DNA from: an uncultured Leptolyngbya sp.
GTDB lineage: Bacteria; Cyanobacteriota; Cyanobacteriia; Phormidesmidales; Phormidesmidaceae
DNA length: 5,560 nucleotides
NCBI GenBank assembly: GCA_937899365.1
Contig: CALBPH010000022.1
Span: forward strand, 1 to 5,560
Direction of reading: 5' to 3'
A program made the translations under genes and the position numbers. Of the stretch, positions 1 to 5,070 are shown in pieces. Every line of letters starts with the position of its first letter. Positions within the stretch are counted from its first letter, which is position 1. Below the pieces are notes generated by a model that saw nothing but the letters and a program-made list of their open reading frames with translations, did not search any database and had not been told where the DNA came from.

Positions 1-1
1 G

Positions 2-166
2 TTTGAAAATAAGCCAGCAGCCCGAGATTATTTTACCCACCTCACCGGACTGTGTAAGAACCTCAACTATACTCGAAAAAAGTCTCCTGAGTATAGGGAC
101 TACTTACAGCAAATTCATCAGTTAGCAGACGCTGTTACCTTCAGTGAGCTTGCACAATTAGAATGA
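2..166 (+). CDS. C-terminal end of an unrecognised protein (5' truncated by window edge)
   Basis: An open frame enters from the left edge and gives 54 residues before a TGA at 164-166. The peptide is hydrophilic and mixed-charge, starting FENKPAARDYF and ending TFSELAQLE. It has no membrane segment and looks mostly helical. It reads like real protein, without low complexity or rare-residue runs, but I do not recognise the family. No start lies in the window, so the gene begins further left. It converges with the minus-strand cassette genes, so it is probably the chromosomal flank of that array. No clear terminator follows it. Confidence 0.6.
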   Translation, partial: FENKPAARDYFTHLTGLCKNLNYTRKKSPEYRDYLQQIHQLADAVTFSELAQLE

Positions 167-265
167 TCTGCCGGCCATGATGCTTGATAGAAATTGCTGT
201 AGAACGGGTGTTTTGTCGACGTACGCAAACGGCTAAGGGCTGATCTACAAACAATCAAACAGGAG

Positions 266-352
266 AGCGAACGGCAAAATGCAGCAGCGGGCAATAGTTT
301 TTAACAGATATACAAACAGCTTCTGTACGTCTGCTGCCGTGAAGTGTTAGGT
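266..352 (-). other. degenerate attC-like recombination site, possible end of the cassette array
   Basis: On the minus strand, 21 bases after the family-length stop of the reductase pseudogene, ACCTAAC (346-352) fits the attC R'' consensus RYYYAAC. L'' GCAGCAGACG (328-337) pairs with L' CGCTGCTGC (281-289), leaving one extra A in L''. The two spacers are both 8 bases, against 3 in the other sites. The R' position (266-272) reads GTTCGCT, which keeps GTT but not the rest of GTTRRRY. In a terminal cassette the bases after the G come from the target rather than the cassette, so this could mark an insertion junction. Weaker than the other two sites. Confidence 0.42.
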
Positions 353-1048
353 TACGGCGACCGAAGCAACTGATTACTTCACCCTGTAATAAAGCAACAA
401 AACTCCGTTGTTGTAAATCTTGCGGTTGGTAAGCTCCAAAGCCGTTTGCTGAATCACTTCAGAAAAAAGTGGAATGCCCGAACCTATCAAAAAAGGATTT
501 AGTTTGAGAATTAGTTGATCGATTAAGTGATTAGCAATATGATCACTGTCTTATCTCCGACCAGCACTTTGCCAAATCCCCTTGCCTGATCCACTCTTTA
601 GATCTCTGACAAATTCGATAGCATTTTCTGAAACAAGCTCAACGCTTTCGTCTGGACTTTGTTGAATACTATGCGAAAAGAGATATTGTTTCATATGGGA
701 GTAAGGGCTTGTCACGCCATCTTTCAATCCTATCTCGTAGGTTTTTCGACCCATAAGAACAGTATCAAACCATTTGTTTTCTGTATGAATGCCCATAACC
801 TCACGCAGATGGGATGGAACTGTCTCGGGAAAAGATGTAAATAAATCTGAAAAGTATTCACTGTCTTGGGAAAAGCCGTCGTGTGAGCCATCAGAATGTG
901 CAATAAACCCATCAACGCTGCAAGCTACATAATATGTCAGTATTCGCATTTCCCCTGCCTCCGGTGATTAGACGATAAATATTTTGGTGAGCCTTCTGCC
1001 TGTAAGTTTTTTCAACTATACCTTCACAGACAAATTGGAGCCACCTAA
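272..1048 (-). mobile_element. putative integron gene cassette carrying the broken reductase gene
   Basis: Limits follow the G^TT cleavage rule applied to the R' of the site at 1043-1130 and to the weaker R' at 266-272. The cassette would hold one minus-strand gene with about a 100-base leader, then its own attC-like site. The left limit is uncertain because that R' is degenerate. Confidence 0.4.
374..949 (-). pseudogene. dihydrofolate reductase / RibD C-terminal family protein, interrupted by in-frame TAA
   Basis: The intact part (949 down to 551) gives 132 residues starting MRILTYYVACSVDGFIA. It has the family signatures DGFIA (13-17), LMGRKTYE (65-72) and QYLFS (88-92). A TAA at 551-553 then stops it, but the same frame continues for 58 codons to a second TAA at 374-376. 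That stretch includes LILKLNPFLIGSGIPLF and TALELTNRKIYNNGV, the normal C-terminus of the family. The total of 191 positions is the usual family length. Counting from W126, the stop falls where relatives usually have Leu in a CGGGxL-type loop, so TTA to TAA would explain it. That glycine-rich loop is also altered (QSAGRR), which suggests relaxed selection. The start has a strong GGAGG (958-962) 8 bases upstream. Members are NAD(P)H-dependent reductases, but the substrate cannot be told. A truncated working protein is unlikely because the cofactor loop and C-terminal strands are lost. Confidence 0.85.
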
Positions 1049-1130
1049 CGACCCGGTTCACCCGTGTCAGCTAGCTTTCAAACTCTAACCAGACCCCACC
1101 GTTTCATCGGGTGCAGCCGGATAGTTAGGC
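1043..1130 (-). other. attC-like integron recombination site (88 bp)
   Basis: Minus strand: R'' GCCTAAC (1124-1130), spacer TAT, L'' CCGGCTGCACCCG (1108-1120), central region, L' CGGGTGAACCGG (1053-1064), spacer GTC, R' GTTAGGT (1043-1049). R'' fits RYYYAAC and R' fits GTTRRRY exactly. L'' has 13 bases against 12 in L': CCGG and CACCCG pair, with one extra G in between, matching the extrahelical base of attC sites. The site begins 22 bases after the stop of the membrane-protein gene and points the same way as that gene, as a cassette attC should. A HIP1 octamer (1132-1139) abuts it. Confidence 0.85.
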
Positions 1131-2669
1131 GGCGATCGCAGTTGTAGAGATGTCAATCTAATTCCGTCTTGAGGGATTCGACTTGCATCCGATTTCGATA
1201 CAGCCCGGCTGTATGACCGACGCTGTCAAATCCACGACCAGTTGACGTGTTGGCCAGTGAAATATAGATAAATCCAGTTGCTAACTCATTTGGATCAGAA
1301 GGGAGTAGTTGAAAACCAATTGCATTTTCCGTGAATCCCCATCCGGCTGTAGGAGAAAGCTGTGTGCTGGCTTGTGCCGCCCAATCTTCCAAAGTTATCA
1401 AGCATTGCGGAGTACTATTATTGTATAAAGTAAAATCCAAGGTGTCAGAACGTTTAAGCTGACCATCCGCTATGGTCCGGAATGGCCCCTTCTCAGCATT
1501 GCTAGCCTCGACAACCAAAAAGCGATCAGATCGATCGCGATAGGCCATACGAGCAGGTTTACCAAATGGGTAACCAGCCTCCGTAAACTTAGCAGGAACA
1601 TCCCCAGCTGCCGAAAAGGAAATTTCCAGCTGTTCCCCGCCTACAATGATTAAACTCGCATAGCTGTTGAGATGGGAATAAATTGGGTTAGGCAGGTTGG
1701 TATAGCTTTCAATTTTCAGCGGCTCTTGGCCTCCTCCCTGTACGTCCAACCATGATCTATCGTCGTCAATGTAACCTAGTAAGAACCGATTGTCGGTAAG
1801 TTTATGCTCACTTAGGTATCGTCTTGGACCAAGACGATACGTCGGTGGTGCAAAAAGTGTCCAAAATCGATCGGGCGATCGGCTCGTAAAGGTTAAAATC
1901 GGTGAGATTTGGAGCCCTAATTTCCCACACTGAGTTTGAACCACCGCATCCTCTGGCGAGATTTCGTTTCCGTTCTCGAATGAAATGAACTGCTGAAATC
2001 GGCTCTCTGATTGAGATAGATTGCGGAAAGCAGTAGGTATTGTTCCGTTTAGCGGGACTGTAGCTGGAGGTAGGCTTTGTTGTGTTCTTACAATGCCTAC
2101 ACCAGCCATCATAGATGTTACCGCCCCAACAATAACAAGTACATACGGAACAGTTTTTTTACGATGAAACCAGAAAAACCAAACTGTTAGTAATAAGAGG
2201 AGAAGAGAAACTCCACTGATAACTAGAATAAATAGTAGAAATCGCAATCCATTGCTTGGCCCGAAGCTAATGGGAAATTGAATGAGAGATAAAATGAATG
2301 CGGAGTAGGTTAATCCTAGAAAAAAAACAACTACTGCTTTGGCAAAGCCAACTCTGCTTAGAAATAACGCTAGGATGCCTAGCAATGCAACAATAGAAGT
2401 GATTAATGGAAAACCAAAATTGGCCCAAAATCGAGGATGGTTAAAAGGAAATCCGTGTGGTGTGATCAACCACCAGATGGCAGCGGCTCCTCCATATATA
2501 GCAAAGATGAGCATCCAAATAATGCTGGCTAATGGGAGCCCATAACCAATTCTATTCTTTTTTATAGAAGCTTCCTTCATTGCCTTGATTGAGGCGGTTA
2601 ACGCCAGTGAACTGCCTGATGTGAGTTAGTATTTTGACTCATTGCCTAAAAAATACTTGCGCGACATAA
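1049..2669 (-). mobile_element. putative complete integron gene cassette (about 1.6 kb) with a membrane-protein gene
   Basis: Bounded by the G^TT positions of the R' boxes of the two best attC-like sites (2664-2670 upstream, 1043-1049 downstream). It holds a single minus-strand gene, an 89-base leader and its own attC-like site at the 3' end, the classical one-gene cassette layout. Excision would need an integrase encoded elsewhere. Confidence 0.7.
1153..2580 (-). CDS. uncharacterised membrane protein, five N-terminal helices plus large C-terminal domain
   Basis: A 475-residue protein that I do not recognise. Five hydrophobic segments are visible at about 15-39, 56-76, 79-101, 112-138 and 144-164. 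The basic stretch HRKK (139-142) follows the fourth. Residues 165-475 form a soluble region rich in beta-prone and aromatic segments, with Cys at 218 and 393 and no obvious catalytic motif. With a cytoplasmic, Lys-rich N-terminus (KKNR), five crossings would place this domain outside the cytoplasm. A sensor, receptor or surface-exposed protein is possible, but nothing shows it. The ATG is preceded only by a weak AAGG (2583-2586). I see no better upstream start, and the leader back to the attC-like site is of normal cassette length. It is the only gene of its cassette and unusually long for cassette cargo. Confidence 0.85.
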   Translation of the reverse strand: MKEASIKKNRIGYGLPLASIIWMLIFAIYGGAAAIWWLITPHGFPFNHPRFWANFGFPLITSIVALLGILALFLSRVGFAKAVVVFFLGLTYSAFILSLIQFPISFGPSNGLRFLLFILVISGVSLLLLLLTVWFFWFHRKKTVPYVLVIVGAVTSMMAGVGIVRTQQSLPPATVPLNGTIPTAFRNLSQSESRFQQFISFENGNEISPEDAVVQTQCGKLGLQISPILTFTSRSPDRFWTLFAPPTYRLGPRRYLSEHKLTDNRFLLGYIDDDRSWLDVQGGGQEPLKIESYTNLPNPIYSHLNSYASLIIVGGEQLEISFSAAGDVPAKFTEAGYPFGKPARMAYRDRSDRFLVVEASNAEKGPFRTIADGQLKRSDTLDFTLYNNSTPQCLITLEDWAAQASTQLSPTAGWGFTENAIGFQLLPSDPNELATGFIYISLANTSTGRGFDSVGHTAGLYRNRMQVESLKTELD

Positions 2670-2761
2670 CGCCTTGCTAAGGGGCGATTGAAACGTAGTG
2701 TAGGCTGTCCTGCGGAGCCACACTTTTTAAGGCCGGAGCATACTTGAGCAACTTGTTATGT
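2664..2761 (-). other. attC-like integron recombination site (98 bp), VCR-like
   Basis: Minus strand: R'' ACATAAC (2755-2761), spacer AAG, L'' TTGCTCAAG (2743-2751), central region, L' CTTAGCAA (2674-2681), spacer GGC, R' GTTATGT (2664-2670). R'' and R' are perfect inverted repeats with equal 3-base spacers. L'' differs from the complement of L' only by one extra C, the same asymmetry seen in Vibrio cholerae VCR sites. The centre adds an imperfect inner stem (GTGTAGGCT with AGCCACAC, plus strand). The site starts 3 bases after the stop of the 97-aa gene, the tight fusion expected of a cassette. The ATG/ATA version of the boxes deviates from strict RYYYAAC/GTTRRRY, as VCRs do. Confidence 0.85.
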
Positions 2762-2764
2762 GCG

Positions 2765-3058
2765 TTAAATATCAAAATTATCGAAATATCGAATACTTGG
2801 TGGCTGAGAGAGCATCGCGCCGAGTGCTTCTAATGCGCCTGTTTCTGTTCTCCAACCAAGATATTTTTCATTGCTCTTTCTACTTTCCCAGACCTCAAGA
2901 AGCACCAAATTAAGTGGGTCATCCTGATTAGCAGTTACTTGAACACTAACACAACCTTCAAATCCACGCGTATCTGGAAGAATATTCTCTAAGGTAGCTT
3001 TCAATTCATCAATTGATTCTTCTTTTGCTTGTAGTTCTAAAATTACATTGATACTCAT
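2765..3058 (-). CDS. antibiotic biosynthesis monooxygenase (ABM)-fold protein, YgiN-like
   Basis: A 97-residue protein, a normal length for single-domain ABM proteins (dimeric alpha-beta ferredoxin-like fold). Visible family features are an N-terminal strand with a helix (ELQAKEESIDELKATLENILP, positions 8-28), then RGFEGCVSVQV (31-41), the LVLLEVWES strand (51-59), and a Tyr/Trp-containing helix (YLGW, 66-69). Relatives include quinol or small-aromatic monooxygenases and several proteins of unknown role, so the substrate cannot be given. No signal peptide or membrane segment is seen, so it is probably cytoplasmic. The start is supported by GAGGGA (3065-3070) 6 bases upstream. The stop lies 3 bases before an attC-like site, so this is probably cassette cargo, although no upstream cassette junction is visible. 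Confidence 0.85.
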   Translation of the reverse strand: MSINVILELQAKEESIDELKATLENILPDTRGFEGCVSVQVTANQDDPLNLVLLEVWESRKSNEKYLGWRTETGALEALGAMLSQPPSIRYFDNFDI

Positions 3059-3127
3059 GGTGCTTCCCTCAATTAAAATTAAAAATCTCTAAAATTCTTA
3101 GCATATAGCGCTCTAAGTCACCGGCAC

Positions 3128-3178
3128 ATTGACAATCGATGGCGTTCTGACGATGGCAGGTTACCATCGATTGTCAAT
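3128..3178. repeat. 15-bp perfect inverted repeat with a competing inner stem
   Basis: ATTGACAATCGATGG (3128-3142) is exactly complementary to CCATCGATTGTCAAT (3164-3178) across a 21-base loop. The loop holds a second CGATGG (3151-3156), which can pair with the same CCATCG, so two alternative stems are possible. It lies between the small membrane gene and the ABM-fold gene, about 70-120 bases upstream of the latter. Neither side has a T-run, so it is not a standard intrinsic terminator. It could be an operator, an RNA leader structure or a remnant of a mobile repeat. Confidence 0.75.
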
Positions 3179-3224
3179 TATCCGTGTGCAGTGCTTATCC
3201 ACTCTACAAGGACTTGTCCAAGAA

Positions 3225-3644
3225 TTACCGGCCAGCAACCTTGCGTTGACCAGTAATCCACTTAAAAGCATCGGAATAGTCGAAGAATAATGAGATAGTA
3301 TCGATCACCAAAACTACCCAAATATATCCCTTGTAGATTCCAGAGGCTTCCGGTCTTGCCAACAAGATCAGACCAACCAACAACGTCCAAGAAATAAGAT
3401 GGGGTATGGCCAAGAGTTTAGAAAACCCACGCTCGTACGCCAGAACAGGAAGGTTGGGCAACATGCCACCAAGGGCTAGTATGGCAATCCATGTTCCCAT
3501 CGGTTGATCCAGGAAAAATAAACTGGCCATGTTGGCAGGCATTAACAGAAACATCATCCAGATTTTTACCCAAGTTGGTAACGCAGAGAATGACGCCCAA
3601 AGGTCAGCAATGAGGCTGCGCTGGCTTGGCATTGTTTTACTCAT
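3225..3644 (-). CDS. small four-helix membrane protein, probable target of the adjacent TetR regulator
   Basis: A 139-residue protein with hydrophobic segments at about 25-45, 50-70, 77-97 and 106-123, so almost all of it sits in the membrane. The central motif LALGGMLPNLPVLAYERGFSK (positions 56-76) looks conserved-type, but I know no function or family name for it. No catalytic motif is seen. The start is supported by GAGGA (3652-3656) 7 bases upstream. It lies downstream of the TetR gene on the same strand, 111 bases away, with its own promoter carrying an operator nearly identical to that in front of the regulator. This suggests it is the regulated output, perhaps a transport, quinone-linked or stress role. 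That last point is inference only. Confidence 0.8.
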   Translation of the reverse strand: MSKTMPSQRSLIADLWASFSALPTWVKIWMMFLLMPANMASLFFLDQPMGTWIAILALGGMLPNLPVLAYERGFSKLLAIPHLISWTLLVGLILLARPEASGIYKGYIWVVLVIDTISLFFDYSDAFKWITGQRKVAGR

Positions 3645-3694
3645 GTTTGTGTCCTCAATCGTAGGTGAGATAAAAGAAAGAGATAAATTAAATG

Positions 3695-3722
3695 ATGGTA
3701 AAATTAGGAACTAATCGGTCAA
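3695..3722 (-). promoter_or_regulatory. promoter with TetR-type operator upstream of the small membrane protein gene
   Basis: Minus strand: -35 TTGACC (3717-3722), 16-base spacer, -10-like TACCAT (3695-3700). The spacer and -35 fall in a 22-base block (3701-3722) that matches the block at 4379-4400 at 20 of 22 positions. Its core, ACYAATYGGT on the plus strand, is palindromic or nearly so. It lies 57-78 bases upstream of the start codon. A repressor bound here would cover the -35. Confidence 0.65.
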
Positions 3723-3755
3723 CTAAAAGGCAAAAAAATCGCCATCAAACCAGCT

Positions 3756-4337
3756 TTAAGTCAGTAACTTTAGCAGGGTATCGACTTGCTGTTGAAGCAC
3801 AGCAACAGAGACAGAGCCCTTAGAGCGAGTCACCAAACCCTGAAGCAAATTTAACACAATCAAGCTCAGATCCTTCGCAGGAATATCCGTGCGAAACTCC
3901 CCTGAGGATTGTCCTTTTGCGATCGCCTGGGTCAACATCGTTTGCATATAGCTTAATTGCCCCTCCAAAAGAGCTTTGACTGCTTCATCATGGGGCGCTA
4001 ATTCCACCAGAGAATTTACGATAAAGCATCCTCGCCGATCTTTATCATTCCCTCGCTGTGAAACGACAGCATGTAGCATCTCTGCAAGCCCAGCCTTAGG
4101 AGAAGTGGCATCCTCCAAATACTGCCGGTTAAAAGCATTGATCTGCTCTAAGTACTGCCGCAAGGCCAACATAAACAACGAGTGCTTATCGTTGAAGGCC
4201 TTGTAGATACTGCCTTTTTTAAGGCCCGTGGCCGCCATCAAATCCGCCAGAGACGTTGCCTCATAGCCGCGCAGCCAGAAGGCTTGCATAGCAGCATCCA
4301 ACGCAACTTCCGTATCAAATTCTCGTAAGCGAGCCAT
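3756..4337 (-). CDS. TetR/AcrR-family transcriptional regulator
   Basis: A 193-residue protein, a normal TetR length. The N-terminal helix-turn-helix is clear: FDTEVALDAAMQAFWLRGYE (7-26), then TSLADLMAATGLKKGSIYKAF (28-48) with the recognition helix at KKGSIYKAF, followed by the usual NDKHSLF. The C-terminal ligand and dimer domain has RRGCFIVNSLVEL (101-113), typical of the LmrA/YxaF-like subgroup. I chose the ATG at 4335-4337. A longer frame opens at 4412, but it would put the promoter and operator (4371-4400) inside the gene, and its extra 25 residues do not look like TetR sequence. The chosen start has no good Shine-Dalgarno. The matching operator before the downstream membrane gene indicates autoregulation plus control of that gene. 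The inducer is unknown. Confidence 0.9.
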   Translation of the reverse strand: MARLREFDTEVALDAAMQAFWLRGYEATSLADLMAATGLKKGSIYKAFNDKHSLFMLALRQYLEQINAFNRQYLEDATSPKAGLAEMLHAVVSQRGNDKDRRGCFIVNSLVELAPHDEAVKALLEGQLSYMQTMLTQAIAKGQSSGEFRTDIPAKDLSLIVLNLLQGLVTRSKGSVSVAVLQQQVDTLLKLLT

Positions 4338-4370
4338 CACAAAAACAAGGGTTGCTTCCCAACTAAGATC

Positions 4371-4400
4371 AGAATAGCAAATTAGGAACCAATTGGTCAA
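4371..4400 (-). promoter_or_regulatory. autoregulatory promoter/operator of the TetR gene
   Basis: Minus strand: -35 TTGACC (4395-4400), 18-base spacer, -10 TATTCT (4371-4376). The spacer and -35 coincide with a 22-base block (4379-4400) whose centre ACCAATTGGT is a perfect 10-base palindrome. The block recurs at 3701-3722. It lies 42-63 bases upstream of the start codon. Palindromes of the GACC-GGTC type are common operators for this TetR subgroup. Confidence 0.7.
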
Positions 4401-4493
4401 TAATTTTCTCAATGCTCATCTACGTCCTAAGATCGCTAACAAAACCCATCACTTCTCGTAACTTGCTTGCCCGATTTATTTTTTGCCACACAC

Positions 4494-4806
4494 TTACTCA
4501 GTTGCTGTATTCCCACCAGTCAAAAACACTTGAAAGAAGTCATTCGCATCCACCAACTCATTGAATCCGAATATCCAAGTTGTTTCAGAGGCATTCAAGG
4601 AGCCCACCTTTCAGAATCGACTCGTTTAGATAGCGATTGCCTAAGCCATTTTAGGCATCGGCAATGGCGATGACCTCTTGCCAGATTGTCTGTAGACGAG
4701 AATTGGCGATGTACGGCTGCCAAGCAATCACCTGATCACTTCGGAATCCTGGCGTACCGTTGCCAACCGCATTGCCATAATGAACGTTCTCGAGATAGCC
4801 GCCTAA
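4494..4806 (-). pseudogene. possible decayed protein-coding remnant, family unknown
   Basis: On the minus strand 4806 down to 4651 gives 51 protein-like codons without a start codon (LGGYLENVHYGN, then NGTPGFRSDQVIAWQPYI) ending in IAIADA and TAA. The same frame continues in protein-like fashion (NGLGNRYLNESILKGG) to about 4600. A second frame (4595-4494) reads TTWIFGFNELVDANDFFQVF before its own stop. One stop and one frameshift would join them into about 100 residues. The 5' end is cut off by a TAG at 4807-4809, beside the tandem palindromes. I do not recognise the family. Chance open frames remain possible. Confidence 0.33.
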
Positions 4807-4810
4807 CTAT

Positions 4811-4881
4811 GAGTTATCTAGAAAGTTTCTGGATAAATACCTCCCAGTCGGAGTTATCCAGAAACTTTCTAGATAAACACC
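4811..4881. repeat. tandem pair of 31-base near-palindromes (four TTATCYAGAAA half-sites)
   Basis: Units 4811-4841 and 4851-4881 match at 27 of 31 positions as direct repeats with a 40-base period. Each unit is itself nearly palindromic: TTATCYAGAAA, one central base, then TTTCTRGATAA. The four differences are arranged so that 4814-4836 and 4854-4876 are also exact reverse complements over 23 bases, with a 17-base loop. The pair could serve as a double binding site for a dimeric DNA-binding protein or fold into a long cruciform. It lies about 190 bases before the start of the SARP-type gene. Confidence 0.85.
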
Positions 4882-4950
4882 CTATAACCATACAGCAATT
4901 CTCAGTATGACAATATTGGCCTACAAAACCCATATTTCAGGGAGCAGAAA

Positions 4951-5025
4951 ATGGCTGAAAGCCTTATTTTTTCCTTCAGAACACTACACTTTAGTGGCAA
5001 GTTGAAAACTGATGTGTATATCTAA
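4951..5025 (+). CDS. possible 24-codon upstream ORF ahead of the SARP-type regulator
   Basis: ATG at 4951 is preceded by AGGGAGC (4939-4945), a plausible ribosome site, and starts MAESLIFSF. The frame ends at TAA 5023-5025, 45 bases before the regulator's GTG. The opening ATGGCTGAAA resembles the regulator's own start (GTGGCTGAAA), so it could be a leader peptide or a duplicated translation start. A chance ORF of this size is quite possible. Confidence 0.2.
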   Translation: MAESLIFSFRTLHFSGKLKTDVYI

Positions 5026-5070
5026 CCTAGCAGCCTAGACTAAAGTAGACTTGTCTTTCTAGGGTTAACG

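Larger units (their letters stand above)
4401..5070. other. 670-base stretch without an intact normal-sized gene
   Basis: It holds a probable decayed minus-strand reading frame, a tandem pair of near-palindromes and a possible short upstream ORF, each listed separately. The plus-strand open frames at 4467-4673 and 4686-4910 show no ribosome site or protein-like composition. The second runs through the palindromes. No tRNA, no CRISPR array and no clear promoter for the right-hand gene could be recognised. Confidence 0.6.

Noticed and set aside
279..350. Plus-strand 23-codon ORF (ATG 279-281) with AGGAG upstream
   Set aside because: AGGAG is 13 bases from the ATG, too far, and the frame lies inside the third attC-like site.
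659..915. Overlapping open frames on both strands within the reductase gene
   Set aside because: They are in other frames of a gene with clear family motifs and have no protein-like composition.
2339..2545. Plus-strand 68-codon open frame
   Set aside because: It is antisense to the membrane helices of the 475-aa protein and has no support as a gene.
3128..3178. Intrinsic terminator
   Set aside because: The stem is perfect, but no run of T follows on either strand.
3976..4206. Plus-strand 76-codon open frame
   Set aside because: It is antisense to the TetR coding sequence.
4338..4412. N-terminal extension of the TetR regulator
   Set aside because: It contains the -10, the -35 and the operator, and its residues do not match TetR N-termini.
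4427..4433. GTTAGCG on the minus strand as an attC R' box
   Set aside because: It does not fit GTTRRRY and has no partner R'' or L boxes nearby.
4811..4881. CRISPR array
   Set aside because: There are only two units, separated by a 9-base gap rather than a spacer of normal length.
5022..5064. CTAG-rich short repeats before the SARP-type gene as its operator
   Set aside because: The spacing is irregular (8 and 10 bases) and the matches are too short to distinguish from chance.
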